DNA of 64,000 nt from Pipra filicauda (lineage: Eukaryota > Chordata > Aves > Passeriformes > Pipridae). The stretch is taken from positions 1,856,950 to 1,920,949 of the forward strand of contig NW_024103729.1 of assembly GCF_003945595.2 (NCBI RefSeq). Direction: 5' to 3'. Under the pieces are notes generated by a model. The model saw nothing but the letters and a program-made list of their open reading frames with translations, had not been told where the DNA came from and ran no database searches. Positions 45,170 to 58,730 of the stretch are shown here, in pieces. Numbering within the stretch: the first letter of the stretch is position 1; each line of letters begins with the position of its first letter. A program made the translations under genes and the position numbers.

Positions 45170-47869
45170 AGACTTTCAAGGCAACAGGATTGGGCTTGTT
45201 TTTGAGAAAAACACTGCAGAAAAAGGTTGCACAAGGTTAATGCTGACAGTATGTACCTTATAAAAAAAAAAAAAAAAACACCCTATTTCACATAGGAAAT
45301 ATTGCATGCTTTGGTTTTGAAATAAATATCAAAATCTAGCAATTGCATCCTCAATAGGTTCATTATCCAGGGAGAGATGCCAGACTTTGGAAATTGTTCC
45401 ATTTTGATAACTCACAAAATTCTTAAGGATATTATTGTCCCTGTCTATTCAAGATAAGCACCCAGTCTAAGAGCATTCTAAGTACCTCAGAAACAGCTCA
45501 GCAGTTTCCATGTCCAGCTGAAGGCACATTTCACACAGGCTTCACTCTTCCTATGGAACAGTGTTTCCTCAGCACGCTGTACTCCAGTCCTCTGGGTGCT
45601 CCCCATGTCTCAGGCCAAATCCTGTGAACACCCTTCAAACACCTATAGACTGAACTTACATCCTTCTAAACCCTTTCCTCATATTTTGTTAGCAAGAATC
45701 CAAATCAGACTAATTTAAGTAGCATTAAATACAGTTCCTCTTCATCCTCTGTGTTGGTTTTCCAGCTCTGCCGAACATGAAAACACCGAGTAATGTCACA
45801 GTGCTTGTTTTTCCCCATGTGCACAGAAGACCCACGACTCACTATTCTTAAACTCAAACCAGCTGAAAGTAAAGGTTAAAGACAATAGCAGAAGACTTGC
45901 AAAACCATGAGTTCATTCTTCTGTAATAAACACAAACTATCACAGGCCCCTTTCACCGAAATGCATTGGTATATTTGGGAAGGCATTTTCATTAACAGAT
46001 TTGGCAAATAACTAGCTAAAAACTCCTGCAGTGTCTTTTTCATAGGAAAGAAACTGAAGAGATGAGAGGATACAATCTTTATCTCAGCAATTGAGATATT
46101 TATGACTTATTTATGCTTATTAAAAAAAAAAAGTTTAAGAATCCGTACCTTCTTTTGTGTCAGCACTGAATAAGTTGCTACCAGAATGATTCTGAAACAT
46201 TAAACTGATGGTGAAGCTGCTTGGAATATTCTCCTCTAAAGAACCTAAAAGGAGAGGTTTTTGTGGTAAGCTACATTATTTCTTTGTGCTTTGTTTTCAC
46301 CTGGGGATCTCCTCCCCAAGAACCCAACACAGCAACTGAGAGAATTGAGAGCATAAAAGCTCTTTTCATCTTTCTTCTTCTAAGGAAGAAGTACTCAGCA
46401 TGGATCCCTAAGAATGGAGGAGTCTGCAAATAACACTCTCTGAAATTACAAATGCTTTTGGTTAGAATTTGTTTGACTGTCCAACCAGACAACTGCTGCA
46501 GCATCAAGTGCTATTCTGTGCTACAACAAGTATTTTTCCTGGTTAAAAATAACACTCTTTAAAATTGTATCTTGCTGAATTCCACACATTCTGTTATAAA
46601 GCAAAAATATCTCAAAATATTCAGACCCCCCCCCCAAATTGTGTAGGTTTATTATTCATTAAACTTTGTCTCAACCCCAAGTGTAGGATAGGAGATCGAT
46701 GTGAACAATACTTCACTGTCACAGTGCCCTGTCACGAGTGCTGTCCCTGGCTCCCTGTGATCCGTGTAGGTTGCTCCTGAACGCAGCTCAGCTCCAGCAC
46801 CGTCCTTCGCCTGCCTGGGAGGGACCTGGCTCTGCTCTGGGGGTCCTGCCTAACACCAAACCCTGTTCTGCTGCTCTGACTGTAAAGTATTGAAAAGGCT
46901 GAAAAACCTCGTGTCCGTGGGACTGTCCCCATGCTGAAACCACTGTTCAGGGGTAACAAAACAGAAGAAACTTTCCTATACATTTCACAGAACTCCTCTG
47001 TCACAATGGCTAAAAAAACCTGCACGTTGTTGAAGGGTTTGCATTGCTGCCTGCTGGGTCCTACAGCTGCCCCCGGATAACCCACTGCAGGCTTGGTTTT
47101 GTAACGTTTCAAGAATCCCTCAGCAGCCACTGAGAGAACTCACAGACCCATTAAAAAACTGAAAACCATTGTCCCAGGCAGAGCCGAGCAGGAAGTGATA
47201 TAAAAGCCTGCAACAATGAGATGACAACAAAAGGAAGAAGTAGGCAAACAGAAGGGTGTGTGTTCTTCAGCATAAGGCAGCAAACAGAGCCACAAAATGA
47301 CAAAATTATCTAAGCACCATTTTGCAAGACATGAAACTACACAACCAATATCCTCCTTTGGTTCAAATGACCATTGCTAACCCAAGTTTTCATCATCTTG
47401 ACATTAAAGTTCACATTATGCAGCAATGACAACATACAAATATTAGATTTAACTAATCTATCACCATTATCTGAACAATAGTTTTCAAATATTAAATAAC
47501 AGAAATTCCATTTAACACCATATTATGTTAAAGCAGCAGACTGCATTTTTTACAGCAGCTGCTGGCACAAGTAAGATAGTTATTTTTAATAAATAAGCAC
47601 CACAAGGACATAAATGTCTTGGCACATTCAGCAGTTAAAAACCATTTCAAACGAGTAAAGCCCACGACCATGTCCTAGCATTGACCTGTGTACAATTCCT
47701 GCCTCCGGCTTTGCAGAGTGAAATTCAAAGAGCACGCAGAGCTCTCAGCGCAGGCCCAGGCTGAGGGCACGGACCACGACAAGTCCCTGCAAGGTAAGGC
47801 AGGGTGTGAACGCCCCAGCCAGCCCAGCTCACCCACGGCAGGGTGAAAGGCAACTCACAGCCCCAGAGC

Positions 47870-48240
47870 AGAGGCACGGCGGCCGCCGCTGTCCTGCCGG
47901 TGGCAGGGCGGTTTTCGCTCCCGTTTCCCACAGGCAGGGTCTCCTCCTGCGCCCTCACCCGCGGCACCACCGACCCGCGCAGGTTCCGAGCGCCTTCCCC
48001 GCCCGGCCCCACGGACCCTGCGGGCCGAGCCCAGGCGGCACCGCCGGGCCCTGCACCGCCCTCACACCCTCGCTGAGGCGCCGGCCCGACGAGGGCGGCG
48101 GTGGGAGCCCCCGTCCCCGTCCCTGTCCCCGTCCCTGTCCCCGTCCCTCCCGCCGTACCCGCGCTCCGCCCGCCCCTGAGGGGCCCGCGCTCGCCACTCA
48201 GCCGGTACCGGCCGCAGGGGCGGCTCCGGCCAAAGGAAAT
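47870..48240. promoter_or_regulatory. Orphan CpG island, possible promoter of an unannotated transcript
   Basis: This stretch of about 370 bp is strongly GC-rich and full of CpG, flanked on both sides by AT-rich DNA. GC boxes lie at 48165-48177 (CCGCCCGCCCC) and 48217-48223 (GGGGCGG). On the minus strand a CGCGG-GTGAGG splice-donor-like site lies at about 47956-47966, as expected for a first exon reading leftward. No known gene starts here. The open frames of 189 (minus) and 147 (plus) codons are low complexity, caused by the base composition. Confidence 0.55.
48108..48154 (-). repeat. GC-rich 12-bp minisatellite with G-quadruplex potential
   Basis: The plus strand repeats CCCCGTCCCTGT about 2.5 times with flanking variants. 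The minus strand therefore has at least seven runs of three or more G with 2-nt spacers, a strong quadruplex motif, inside the CpG island. Confidence 0.85.
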
Positions 48241-51200
48241 GGGGCATAGAACCCTCCTCCAAGGGGCCTGAACAGACTGAGAACTTGGAGGCAAACAGCA
48301 GCTAAATCCACCTTTCTATAAGCACTCCTGATTTTTGAGGAGTTTGGAATTAGAGCTTGACGGGAAACACCCCTTCACGCAAGGGAACCTCTGAGCACCA
48401 GCCCGTGGTGCTGCAGCAAGAGACCCCAGTGCCAGAGCCCCAGCTGGTTTGGAGATGGCTCAGATGAACCCTCCTCTCCCGAGGATCCCCTCCTGCTCCC
48501 TCCTGCACACAGAGGCACAGACACCCTCGGGAGCTGGGCCTGGCTGCCATGACCCACTCTCACAAGGCACATTGCAAACCCTCCATCAGAATTTAGGACT
48601 TTTATAGGAAATTCCAGAGCCTGAAGCATGCTGTAGGTCATCACTGTCCAGCTTTTAAAATTGAGAGCCTAGTTTTATTTAAAAATAATTAAGAAAAAAA
48701 GTGGCCAGTAACCAACAGTTTCTCACAGATGGTTCGACCAACTCTTCTTTTAAAGCCCTCCACAGCAGTGCTGGGGACTTGTCCAGCTATTAGTCTTTTT
48801 ATGGACTCTCTGACTAGATTGACGGAGCCACTGCCTTAAAAAAAGTGACCTCTTACCAAAAGATTGTTACTTCAAAATTCTGAACATATGATCACTAATA
48901 CAGAGTAATCATGACTGGAAGAAAACATTAATATGAAGTGTGTGAAATCTGTATGGTATTAATTGGGGAAAAGCAAATCTCTGAAGGTGAAAATCCTTAA
49001 CTGTTCTTGGAGAGAAAAAAATACAAACAGCTCTAGAGAATCTGCAGACAAAACCTTCAAGACGGAAAAAGATGCAAAGCACTTTTTTTAAAAAATTATC
49101 ATCATCTTAACACAAAGATAACATTTCCACATTACCATAACAAAGTCATTAAGTATTATTAATACTAAATTAACCAAATTGTAGAAGCAGCTGCTATACC
49201 TATTGCTAATAAGGTACGTTTGTGTGAGATGTAAATTAATGCAGCTGCTGGCTGTTTGCAGTCAGGCTGGCCAGGCTGATGTAAGCCCGGGGAAAGCCCA
49301 GGATTTTTATTGTTATTACTTTCAAGTCTTCTCACCTTTGATATTTTCTTATCACCTCATTAGCATGACTAAAGCCAAGTTCTAAACATTCTATCCAGGC
49401 TTACAAACTTTTATTTCATGTTCTGCCAAGCTCCTACCTACCGTTTTCTGTCAGCAGGCAATATATTAAGACTATTAAATTAAGATTGAATGTGATAGAG
49501 TTGTTCTGTCTGGGGTCCATTGCCAAATGACTGAGTCAACTATATCAGAGCACTTATCAGACCAGTATTTGTTGGCCTTTGAGCAGCAAAATGAGGAGCA
49601 GAAGCTTTTGCACTGGCCAAGACCTGATGAGGTTTGTACATTAACTGAAGACCCTTCCAGCCCATCTAACTGTCCAACTGTGTGTTCCTGACATGGCTGG
49701 TACTGAGCCATCTACTTATCTATAGGAAATGGGTGATTGGCACAATGACAGATGGGTATATATACCACTGGAGATGCAACAATTCCAGGAAATAAAGCAG
49801 CCCTGGCTGCTGAAGATTTTTCAGAAATAACTGCACAGTTCAAAGAATTCTTGCCAGACATTAATTAATTAACGAGTACCCCTATTTCAAACTTTTGGAA
49901 AAATACATCCACCAAGCAGTACGTTTTCTGACTAATAAACTGTTCACAAGTAAAAAAATACACTGCACTAAAAGATAATTAAAAATATAAAAATAATTTT
50001 AAAAGATAATTGCAGCTAAGATGTACTCCACTCTGATTACTAATGAAATAATCCCTTCCCAAGTAGGAGTTTTCTTTTCTATTCAGCTAGTTAAACTCGC
50101 GTTAGAAAAAGCTGATATGAAAATACCAGTAGCAAGAAAAAAAAGAATACAAGAGACTGCCCTTACCAGTGTTCAGACTCCTAAAAGATAAAAAACCTGA
50201 AAATGTAGTGAAGTACAAGGGCATAGAACAGAGTGGGCCAACAGACATTCCTAACCAAGCAAGTCTGGCTCCATGGGCACAGGAGGCACATCCAGCAGAA
50301 CAAGCAGGCACACAGAAGGTGATACTAAGTACTTCCAGAATTTATTTTCCTTCCCATTTACACGTTTTTGTAACTCTGTAAAGAGGGTAAAATACTGCAT
50401 GAATTGAATACCTGGGAATGTGCTGAAGTTATGAAACAGTCCCAAAAAAGAGGGAAAATGCCAGTACTGTGTCCTGCTCAGTGCTCCCCCAGCACGTTGG
50501 TGTTAAACTGAACAGCAGTGGCCGATCCTGCCTGCAGAAACTGCAGAGACTTGTGCACTTCCCCCCACAGACGCCCACTGGCCATTACTAATCACCAGCA
50601 ACCATTCAGTCAGAGGAAGAGCTATTACAGATTAACTCTACACGACTTTCAGAGTACCGTGTCTGTTTGCTCTCAAGAGGAGCTCGGTAAGCAGGGAAAC
50701 ACAGAGTGCATCTCTCGCAAAGGAGTTTGGAGTCGTGCGCCTGAGCTCCCTGCAGACAAGAACAATGTGAAACCCCTGACAAGCCAGGCAGGCAGCTCTG
50801 GCTCAGCAGATAGCAGGGACACGAACTGAAGGGGCAAAGACATCTCGCAATTCCACAGCCATTCATGTCCTAGGGAGATTTCGGAGAGCTCTCTTGTCAT
50901 GTTTTAAGCCGTGGCTGCATTTCTGTTTGTCAGAGTGCATTTGCTAGTTGCACTGCTGAGTTGTTATATGCAAGTCAGCCTACAGCAGTTTCCAGTAATG
51001 GCATCTTATGCAACTTCTGACCTACTTTAACACATTGGAGCACTTGGAAACACGAGATCCACTGCAGCAGCTTTTTGCTTGACAGTGTTACACTGCAGCA
51101 GGAAGTAAGTCTTTAGACAAGCACATGGATCCAAAAAAATACAGATGACAGACATTAATTTTCAAGGTATTCTTCAAACCATTAGGAGCATCCAGATCAA

Positions 51201-52366
51201 TCATCATACCTATTATTCTTAGCTAGAGACAGTTCACATTATTTAAAAAAGGTCAAATGTTCAAAAATCAGTAAATGTTACACATGCACTGACCTGTGTG
51301 CTCTTTCTCAGCCTGTCTAGGCTGCAGCTTCCTGAAGAACACCTCAGGGAGGGTTTGTGTGTGATGGGTGATCAAACACAACAGGCTTTAGCAATACAGA
51401 AATCTTTTCTTTTGCTCCCCCAGCCAGATGTTGCAGAAGGAAGTTGTCTTCTTCTACATATCCTCCCACACTCCAGCAATAAATGAAAGGTCTTTGAGAA
51501 CTAAGGTCTTATCAAAGAGGATCTTCGATACTCTTATTAATTACACTACCAAGTGTGAACAGCTGGGGACCTAAACACTAGTAAAGGAAAGACAGCAAAT
51601 AGAATTATTTCTACTACTAATCAGAACTAAGCTTTGAAGAGAAGTAGTAAGAAAGAATTGAAATTAGTATCCCTTCCTTCTCCCACATAAGAAGCAGGAC
51701 TCTGGACACATTCCAGGGTGTGGAAATTTCAAATTTGTAATCCGATTAAGGTGTCTGACCAGTTACTTGAGTGGGCCTGCAGACACTTGTCACTGCAAAC
51801 TATGTTAAAGTTCAAGAGCACTGCAGATCTTCAGACCAATGCTGGAAAGGCTGCTTTGTTTTGTTGTTTCCTTTTGCCCTCCCCAGGTTCTGTTATTAAG
51901 GAAAGGCTCAAGCATGGCTGAAGCAAACACAACAAGCGCCATCATGATTTCTCCCATGCAGACAAAACAGTGAAGTCCAAATGATATCCAGTATTATTCA
52001 CCAACAGCTGCTTCACCTTGTTTCTTTAATACATACTTATCACTCTTGCCCTGCCATTTCAGTGTAATTTGTACCTTATTACTACAGTGCCCAAATGATC
52101 CTTCTTTTACTGTTTCCCTGCAATGCCTTGGCTTTAGGTGAGGTAAACTCTCAAAACTACAAGCATTGGGTACACTCTTAGTTTGGGGTCACTACTTCTC
52201 TGTCAAATTGAAGGGGTTTTATGTAATGAAGGTTGCTATTCACTGAGTTCTGCTTTTGTGTCCTTTAAGATAACCAATAAAATTAAAAGGTGTTTCAGGC
52301 TTCACATGTAGGTTAATGCATCACCTTGAACCACAGTGCAAACTCTTCTAAGCCCGTCAGCTTAAA

Positions 52367-52484
52367 AACAAGGAAGTTACTATACAATTCACTGAACTGT
52401 ATATACACCCAACAAGGAAGTTACTATACAATTCACTGAACTGTATATACACCCAACAAGGAAGTTACTATACAATTCACTGAA
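52367..52484 (+). repeat. Tandem repeat, 44-bp unit, 2.7 copies
   Basis: Copies start at 52367, 52411 and 52455 with AACAAGGAAGTTACTATACA. As far as I can read, the copies are identical until the third ends at 52484, so the array is young or homogenised. Confidence 0.92.
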
Positions 52485-55400
52485 GCATTACAAACCTTCC
52501 CTGTCCTGTGCCTGACACCCCCCAATTCCTAACCACTCCATGGTATATCCTCCTTAACAGCTATTGTGTTACCTTTGGGAAAAAAGTCTCCTCTATCCAC
52601 AGCCACATGGAGCTATCAATCCAGACTGACGGAACTACCTATAGAAACATTTCCCCTCTTTCAAAACTTACATCCTCCTGCCACACAACCTCCTTTCTCT
52701 TCCATAGCACAAGGGTTGTCAGCCTGGAGATGACACTGCACCACAGTGAGCCTGCAAGGCAACTCCTCCAGCTCACGCTGAACCGCTGCCTCAGGAGACA
52801 GCACTGCTCTCGGCAGGCAGTGGGTATCCATGGATCAGCCACTGGAAAGACAGATACAAGACATCAAGTGAAGTAACTAAGACTTCCAGCTACCTGGAGA
52901 TATTTATCTGAGTCCAGCTTTGGTTTTTCAGAGGCGGATTTATTTTCTCTTGTTTTCTTACAAAGTCAAGAATCAGACTCAGATCAAGAATCCCATTTCA
53001 CTTTCTTTAGCAGCTGAACTTCTCTGTGCTTTATTGGCTCACTGTGCTGGGCTTCAGTCACTTGGAATGCTGAGGGTGGGTGGGGGACCAAGGGAAAAGT
53101 CTCAGAAACTTTACACCTGTGGTTAAGGCTGGCTTTAAGTGAACAGTTCCGTGAATTTTTGAGCAGTTTGCCCAGAGATTCAGTAGGGGAACAAAAGGAC
53201 AAGACCATGAGCTGTTACTGTACCTGCTACCTGAAAAGAAGGTAGAGAAAGAAACTCCTGCAGTTTTTCTTAAGAGCACATTAAGACTTGTAATCTTATC
53301 TGTGGATTTTTTTTAAACTAACATTTAAATCAACTGGTCTGAAATTTACCACCACTTATAAGTAATGTTTAAACTAAGCAAATTCTCAACACAAATGTAG
53401 AGAGGAACTTACAGGATTACAGATGCTGTGCTAATTATATGCTAAGCTCTCCCAAAAGTTAAAAGGCAAAAGGAAAAAAAAAAAAAAAAAGAAAAAGTCA
53501 GGTGTTAAGCAAAAACAACTCCTTACACTAAAACTCGCCCAAGCACTGTTACATTATGATTTTTCTCATTCACAAGAACATTTGAAACGTTTGGACAACT
53601 TGGTACTAAGCAAAAGCCATTAAAATATTTATAGTGTTAAGTAAGTGCATGTGTTCCTTTTCTAATTAAGAGTGAAGTGGCAGTTTATGAAGTTTGAATC
53701 TGCAGCCACAGCAGGTTTAAGAGAGACCTTGTTAGGGACAATAAACCCTAGAGGAGTTATCACTGTAGGGGCTCTCTTGTGCCAGAAAAACAGAAATAGC
53801 AGTAATATGCTCCCAAGTCACATAACATTTGGGTGCTGGAAGGACACGTTTTTATTCCGTACAATGTAAAGCAGATTCAGATGATAGTCCTCTCTAACAC
53901 ATAATACACACAGCTAAGTGTACTTTGTAAAATTAAATATGGACTTATTGTTTCAAATACATTGATATCCATCAGCTCTCTTAAGGAATTGTTACCAAAT
54001 CCAGATTAAACTTCCTTCAGGAAATGCAAAACTGAGGCACTGCTTCCACAGCTCCATGCAATACTCACGGTTCAGAGCTGCAGCACATAAGAAGATTTAA
54101 GTACAGGTTAGTGAACAAAACTTGGAAATTTTCTTTATTGGCTTTCCTTAGGTACTTGCCTGACATTTAACGAGACAAAAAAAAAAAAAATCTTACTTTT
54201 TAGTCGTGAATTATTAGAGCTATCTGATCCAAACAAACTACACAGTGACATGCAAGCTTCTGATAACCCTCATGTTACACTGATTTTACATCAAGAATCA
54301 GTGACAAATTTAACAGACTTAAGTCATCTTAAGTTTAATCAGCTTAGCTTTTCTCCAGTTTTCTTCCCTCCCATTTAGACAGGAAGAAAAACTGTAGGAA
54401 GGATCCTACAGAGGAACTCACTCTGATCTTCAGTATTAAAATGCTCTTCTAACAAGACAATGACAGTTTACATGTTTTAACCAAAGGGCAATTAGTTCAA
54501 GTAAAGCTTCCAACACAGAAGGGATATTCTTCAAAAGGAAGCTGGAAGAAAACCCCACATGTTCTTTATTGTTGCCTAAAGAAGTAAATATCAAACCAGA
54601 AAAACAAGTCAGTATTGATGTGGAGGGTGGGCTGAACTAAATGAAATAATTTCCCCCAGTGTACATGGGTAGAACACAAAATCACCTCAGATCCTTTCCA
54701 AGTTTGCAACAGCTTGTAGCAAAGGGAGACCAGTTCTGCTCATTGTAGGTGAAGTTTCTTCTCCTCTCACCAGGCAGAGCTAGATCTGACCTACAGGCAA
54801 AACTGAACAGTTGTTTCTGAACACATCTATGCCTTGAATATTTTATTAACACAGTGAAAAAAAAAATCTATCTAAATTAAAGATTTTTCATGATAGATGA
54901 TATTAACAGAATGATTTTTTTCTATAAAAGCACTAGTTTTCAGGTATACTGACTACAAACATTAAAAAAAATTCATTAAAAAGCTTCAGTAATTTGACAA
55001 TAGACAGTGTGAATGCTGATGTGTTTTAACCAAGTGCCCAACCAGCAAGATGATGCTTGTTTCACTAGCAGGGAAGACAAAGCTCTGAATAATTGCATAA
55101 AGTTAAAAATTGAAGCTTCAAGTATTCGAGGTTTTGAAATCCATACTCAGAGCTGCCCACATACTTTTAGCATCTACTATTTTTCCAGTAAACCTTAAAT
55201 TATACGATTAAATCTTCTTTCTTCATCACAGGAGACCCACCTCATTTTGTAAGAAGACCCAAGAGTACACTCTGAGTGCTTAAGTATGCAAAGTTCCTGT
55301 TCAGCTTCAAGCTCTATTTGACTCATACCCTCCAAAAGTTATGATGAGTAAGCTTCACAGAGAGGTAGAAAAAAATCCTGAAATAGGGCAAATTCAGGTT

Positions 55401-55853
55401 CAGTGCCAGGTTCCTGAGAACACTGCATTTAAAAAATTGCAGGGAATCAGCCAGCAGGGCTTGGTGCAGAGAAATATATTTTTTCATTTCTAAATCTCCT
55501 ATTACAGAGGCAGGGTATTAAAAACACAAAACCCAGTACCCCCCTCCCCACTCCTGTTTTTGTTTCTATACTGATTCACAACTCCTTTAGTCTGCAACTC
55601 TTCCTTTGCATTCAGATTTTCTCTCTCTACTGCTGGGGAACTACTAGAGCAGACATTTCAGTACAAAAGGAAAGGCTTTTCCTTACTAGTGTCCTAGAAG
55701 CAGCATCATCCCCCGCTGGAAGTAACTGTAAGTCAGGGCTGAATGTCATCTGTCCTCAAGGGATCATCTTATCTACTGCATGATGGATGGAAGTAAAGCC
55801 TGCAGCTGACTTTGTGTCTCAACAATCTTGTCTCCAGCTTCCCCTCTAACCCC

Positions 55854-55883
55854 GGGGGGGTGTTCACGGGAGGGATGGCAGGG
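55854..55883 (+). other. G-quadruplex-capable run
   Basis: Seven G, then GGG, GGG and GGG, with loops of 7, 1 and 6 nt, lie on the plus strand in the intergenic zone about 2.7 kb past the ATP1B3 stop. Confidence 0.5.
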
Positions 55884-57800
55884 AGAAGGTACCTCAACTG
55901 ACTTGGACACCAGGGGGTTGTCAAGGTGGTATGAAAAACAGAACCTGCAACAACAGGCAATTTCACAATGTTTAAAACTAAAAGACACTAAAAGTTACCA
56001 AATAAGTAAGTATTTAACAGTATAAAAGTTAAACATTTCAGGTTTCTGGTAACAAAGTAGTAAATTTAAATCTTTAATCATAATTTAAAATGAAGTCTAA
56101 TTTACTGTAAAATTCACATGAAGGAAATAAGGAATTGTATTCTATCCTAACAGTCTATACACCTGTTTACTATTAGGTAACTGCTGCATCATTTACTTAC
56201 TTGAAACCCAGAAATAAACATGAGAACCAGTTCAGTTTAATTAAATAGTTTAAGACTAGACTCATTACCTACTTAGGTTTTACATGCTAATTTTGATAGC
56301 TGAACCCTTTCAAAACTTTATTTCTCCCCCCTCCCCCAACTGATAATCCTTATGTGTTTAAATTTAAAAAAAAAAAACAAAACAACAAACACTTGTACAG
56401 AATCTAGGGAGAACAGGAGTTTATTGAGTTTTACCTGTCTGAAAAGTGCTGGTGAAGAGTTGCCATTTCATGCTTTGTCTATATAGATAAGTCAAAAGAG
56501 AAATTGTTGCAAAAAACAAGCTCATTTGAAAACTGAGTGTTTTTCCAGAAGTTCTTACCATTCCTAAGTGAACACAAATGTGAAAAGTTTTTACATGAAG
56601 TGAATCCTTTTCATTGTCAGATGCAACATCTACATTTAAGTTCCCTCACAACTATTAAAATACTTTCAGGCAGTATTAATACACGGAGAAGCAATTAGTC
56701 ATATCTTCAAGAAGCCAGGTATCCCAGCTCTAAAAGTGCATCATTTAAAACATTAGTAATGGAATATTTTAAAAGAACATCTCATTCAGTATTAATGCAT
56801 GCCATTATTACAAAAATATCCATTGCATATTGTAGGAACAACAACTTTCTTTTGTAGACAACAAAAAAGCATGCTGAATGGTATCAGATCAGTATAAATC
56901 TATTTTTAATGAGGTTTAAGACACTGTTCAAGTCCCATTAAGAGCAGCTTCCTCCAACTGTGCACCAGTGTAAACTTGCACAGCTGTTAAAAGTTTTTCA
57001 CTAATGTGGCTTAGACTGGACCCAAACTTTTTTAAAGCAGGGCAATAAGATTGGATCTTTAATTTTAGAAATCCTTCATTTAATTTGTTTAAATAAAATA
57101 TTAAAAACCACTGTAACAATTAGGTACAAAAGCCTATTAAGTAACAAATTTAGGCCTAACTAGCAGAACGTACAGGTATTTACACAAATGCGGATTTGCT
57201 GTGGTCTTTAATATTAAGAAGACATCAGAATGTGGACCATGTGCTCAAAAAAACACACCCCCCAAGACCTAAACAAACAAAAACCCTGGGGAAGAGTAGC
57301 ATAAATCACATGTCAGCACAGCTGCCGAAGTTACAGCCCAATGGAATGGGTCAGCCTGGTTTAATGTGAGCATCAGGCACAAATAAACCAGTCTGTTTGT
57401 AGGCATTTTAGCAACTGCCTTTGGAGTTACACTGCAGGTAATCCACTGCAGGTCAACAGGATATTTCTATGAAGCAGCTGATGATACCAATTTTCTAAAT
57501 GGATGATGATGAAATACACACAAAGTCCAAGATGAAAGAGCAGATGAAGACATGAGACATGTTAAAATGATGCAACGAAACAGATATATAAATTAAACAG
57601 GAATGTTTAATCAAGACAATCCTTTCTTTTTCCTTTTTTTTTTCATAAACAGAGGTTCTTCGGAAAACTTTTTAATTGGAAAATGAAAGCCTATTCCCAC
57701 AATAGTGAAGCCACTTTTTTCAAGCAGCTCTGTTGTACAACTGTTACCATGACCCTAAACAATTTAAACTGTTTGCTATCAATATTTCTGAACTAAAAAG

Positions 57801-58559
57801 TTTTAAAATATTGTATAGATTTTATTTGTGCTCCACATATTACAAGCAATTAACAACACAAAGAAAGATTCAATTCCTCAGCTAGAACACCAAACTCTAT
57901 ACCAAGTATTACATGTACACAATACTTGCACAGTGACAAGCACAAGGAAGTACTAGTTGAGCACTTACTTTCAGAAATCCATACCAACTCTTAAAACTCA
58001 TTTCAATTCTCCCACGCCACCCAGTCTACAATTTAAGGCATCTCCACTCAGCCATCCATCCACCCACCCACTCCCATCCACACAATTTACGTTGGAGGTG
58101 TTTACTCTTACAAAGAACTCACTATGTCAATCAGGTACCATTTATTATTTATCCCTCTAACTGTGTCAGCATTGAGATATGACAGTTAAACCAGTGTTAA
58201 ATCAATACAATATTTACAGAGCACAGCACATTAAGCTTGAGACACTCACTTGGGGGATAAAACCACGTTTTAGAACAGGACAAAGGTCACCATTATTATG
58301 TGTTTGAAAACAGCTATTTACAGGTCCCTATGACATAACTATAGTCTGTACACTGTTCCAATGGGGCAGGCAAAAGCAGGATAGGCATTTATTTTAAGGG
58401 ATTTTAAACATACAATTTGGAAGCATATTATTATGCTACCCTGAACGCCATAAACCACCTTAACATTCTCCAAGGTGGTCTCATATCCTAAGAATGGCAT
58501 GTCCAGCTGATACAAAACAGACAACACAACATTTACTTTGTGGAGAGTATTTACTCCAG
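57801..58559 (-). other. ATP1B3: ATP1B3 3' untranslated region, probable extent
   Basis: It follows the stop codon on the minus strand. Minus-strand AATAAA signals lie at 58393-58388, 58146-58141 and 57826-57821 (seen as TTTATT on the plus strand). I set the end just past the third, but which signal is used cannot be decided from sequence. Confidence 0.45.
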
Positions 58560-58730
58560 CTATTCAGACATCTGAACTTTGAAGGTAATTCGTCCCAGAA
58601 ACTTGTCACGGTCATCTTCGTTTTTTAAATTAGGTGAGCCCAGGATCTTGCACTCAATTGCTATTTCTTCTTTGGTACTGTTGGGGTGAATTGCTAGTTG
58701 AACAGCCACTAGAGGCTGTAAATAGTGAGC
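58560..58730 (-). CDS. ATP1B3: ATP1B3 last exon, coding part
   Basis: Read on the minus strand, the acceptor tgtttactag is followed by GCTCAC at 58730. It encodes [20 protein letters not shown], a beta-strand-rich stretch, and [14 protein letters not shown], ending in TAG at 58562-58560. It starts in phase 0. Confidence 0.95.
   Translation of the reverse strand, partial: AHYLQPLVAVQLAIHPNSTKEEIAIECKILGSPNLKNEDDRDKFLGRITFKVQMSE

Larger units (their letters stand above)
37829..45190 (+). other. TFDP2: TFDP2 3' untranslated region, probable extent
   Basis: Sequence after the stop is AT-rich and has no acceptable coding exon. AATAAA occurs at 38793, 44316 and 45164. The last one is followed by a G/T-rich stretch near 45190-45205, the best arrangement, so I take it as the distal end. 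Pumilio-like TGTAAATA motifs occur near 41622 and 44940. A GC-richer part lies at 39.24-39.50 kb. The 7.4-kb length is an inference; the UTR may end at 38.8 kb in some transcripts. Confidence 0.5.
45191..57800. other. Intergenic region between the convergent TFDP2 and ATP1B3 genes
   Basis: No protein-coding gene is recognised. The region contains poly(A) runs near 45260-45277 and 53475-53492, an isolated CpG island at 47.87-48.24 kb, a 44-bp tandem repeat at 52367-52484 and a G-quadruplex-capable run at 55854-55883. Open frames outside the CpG island are under about 135 codons and show no domain. Confidence 0.7.

Noticed and set aside
47725..48294. 189-codon minus-strand frame with Gly-Thr repeats in the CpG island
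   Set aside because: The repeat comes from the GC-rich minisatellite; low complexity and no conserved domain, so not called as a gene.
55900..55920. CTCF-like CACCAGGGGG near the intergenic G-rich run
   Set aside because: The right half of the motif (GGCGC or GGCAC) is missing.
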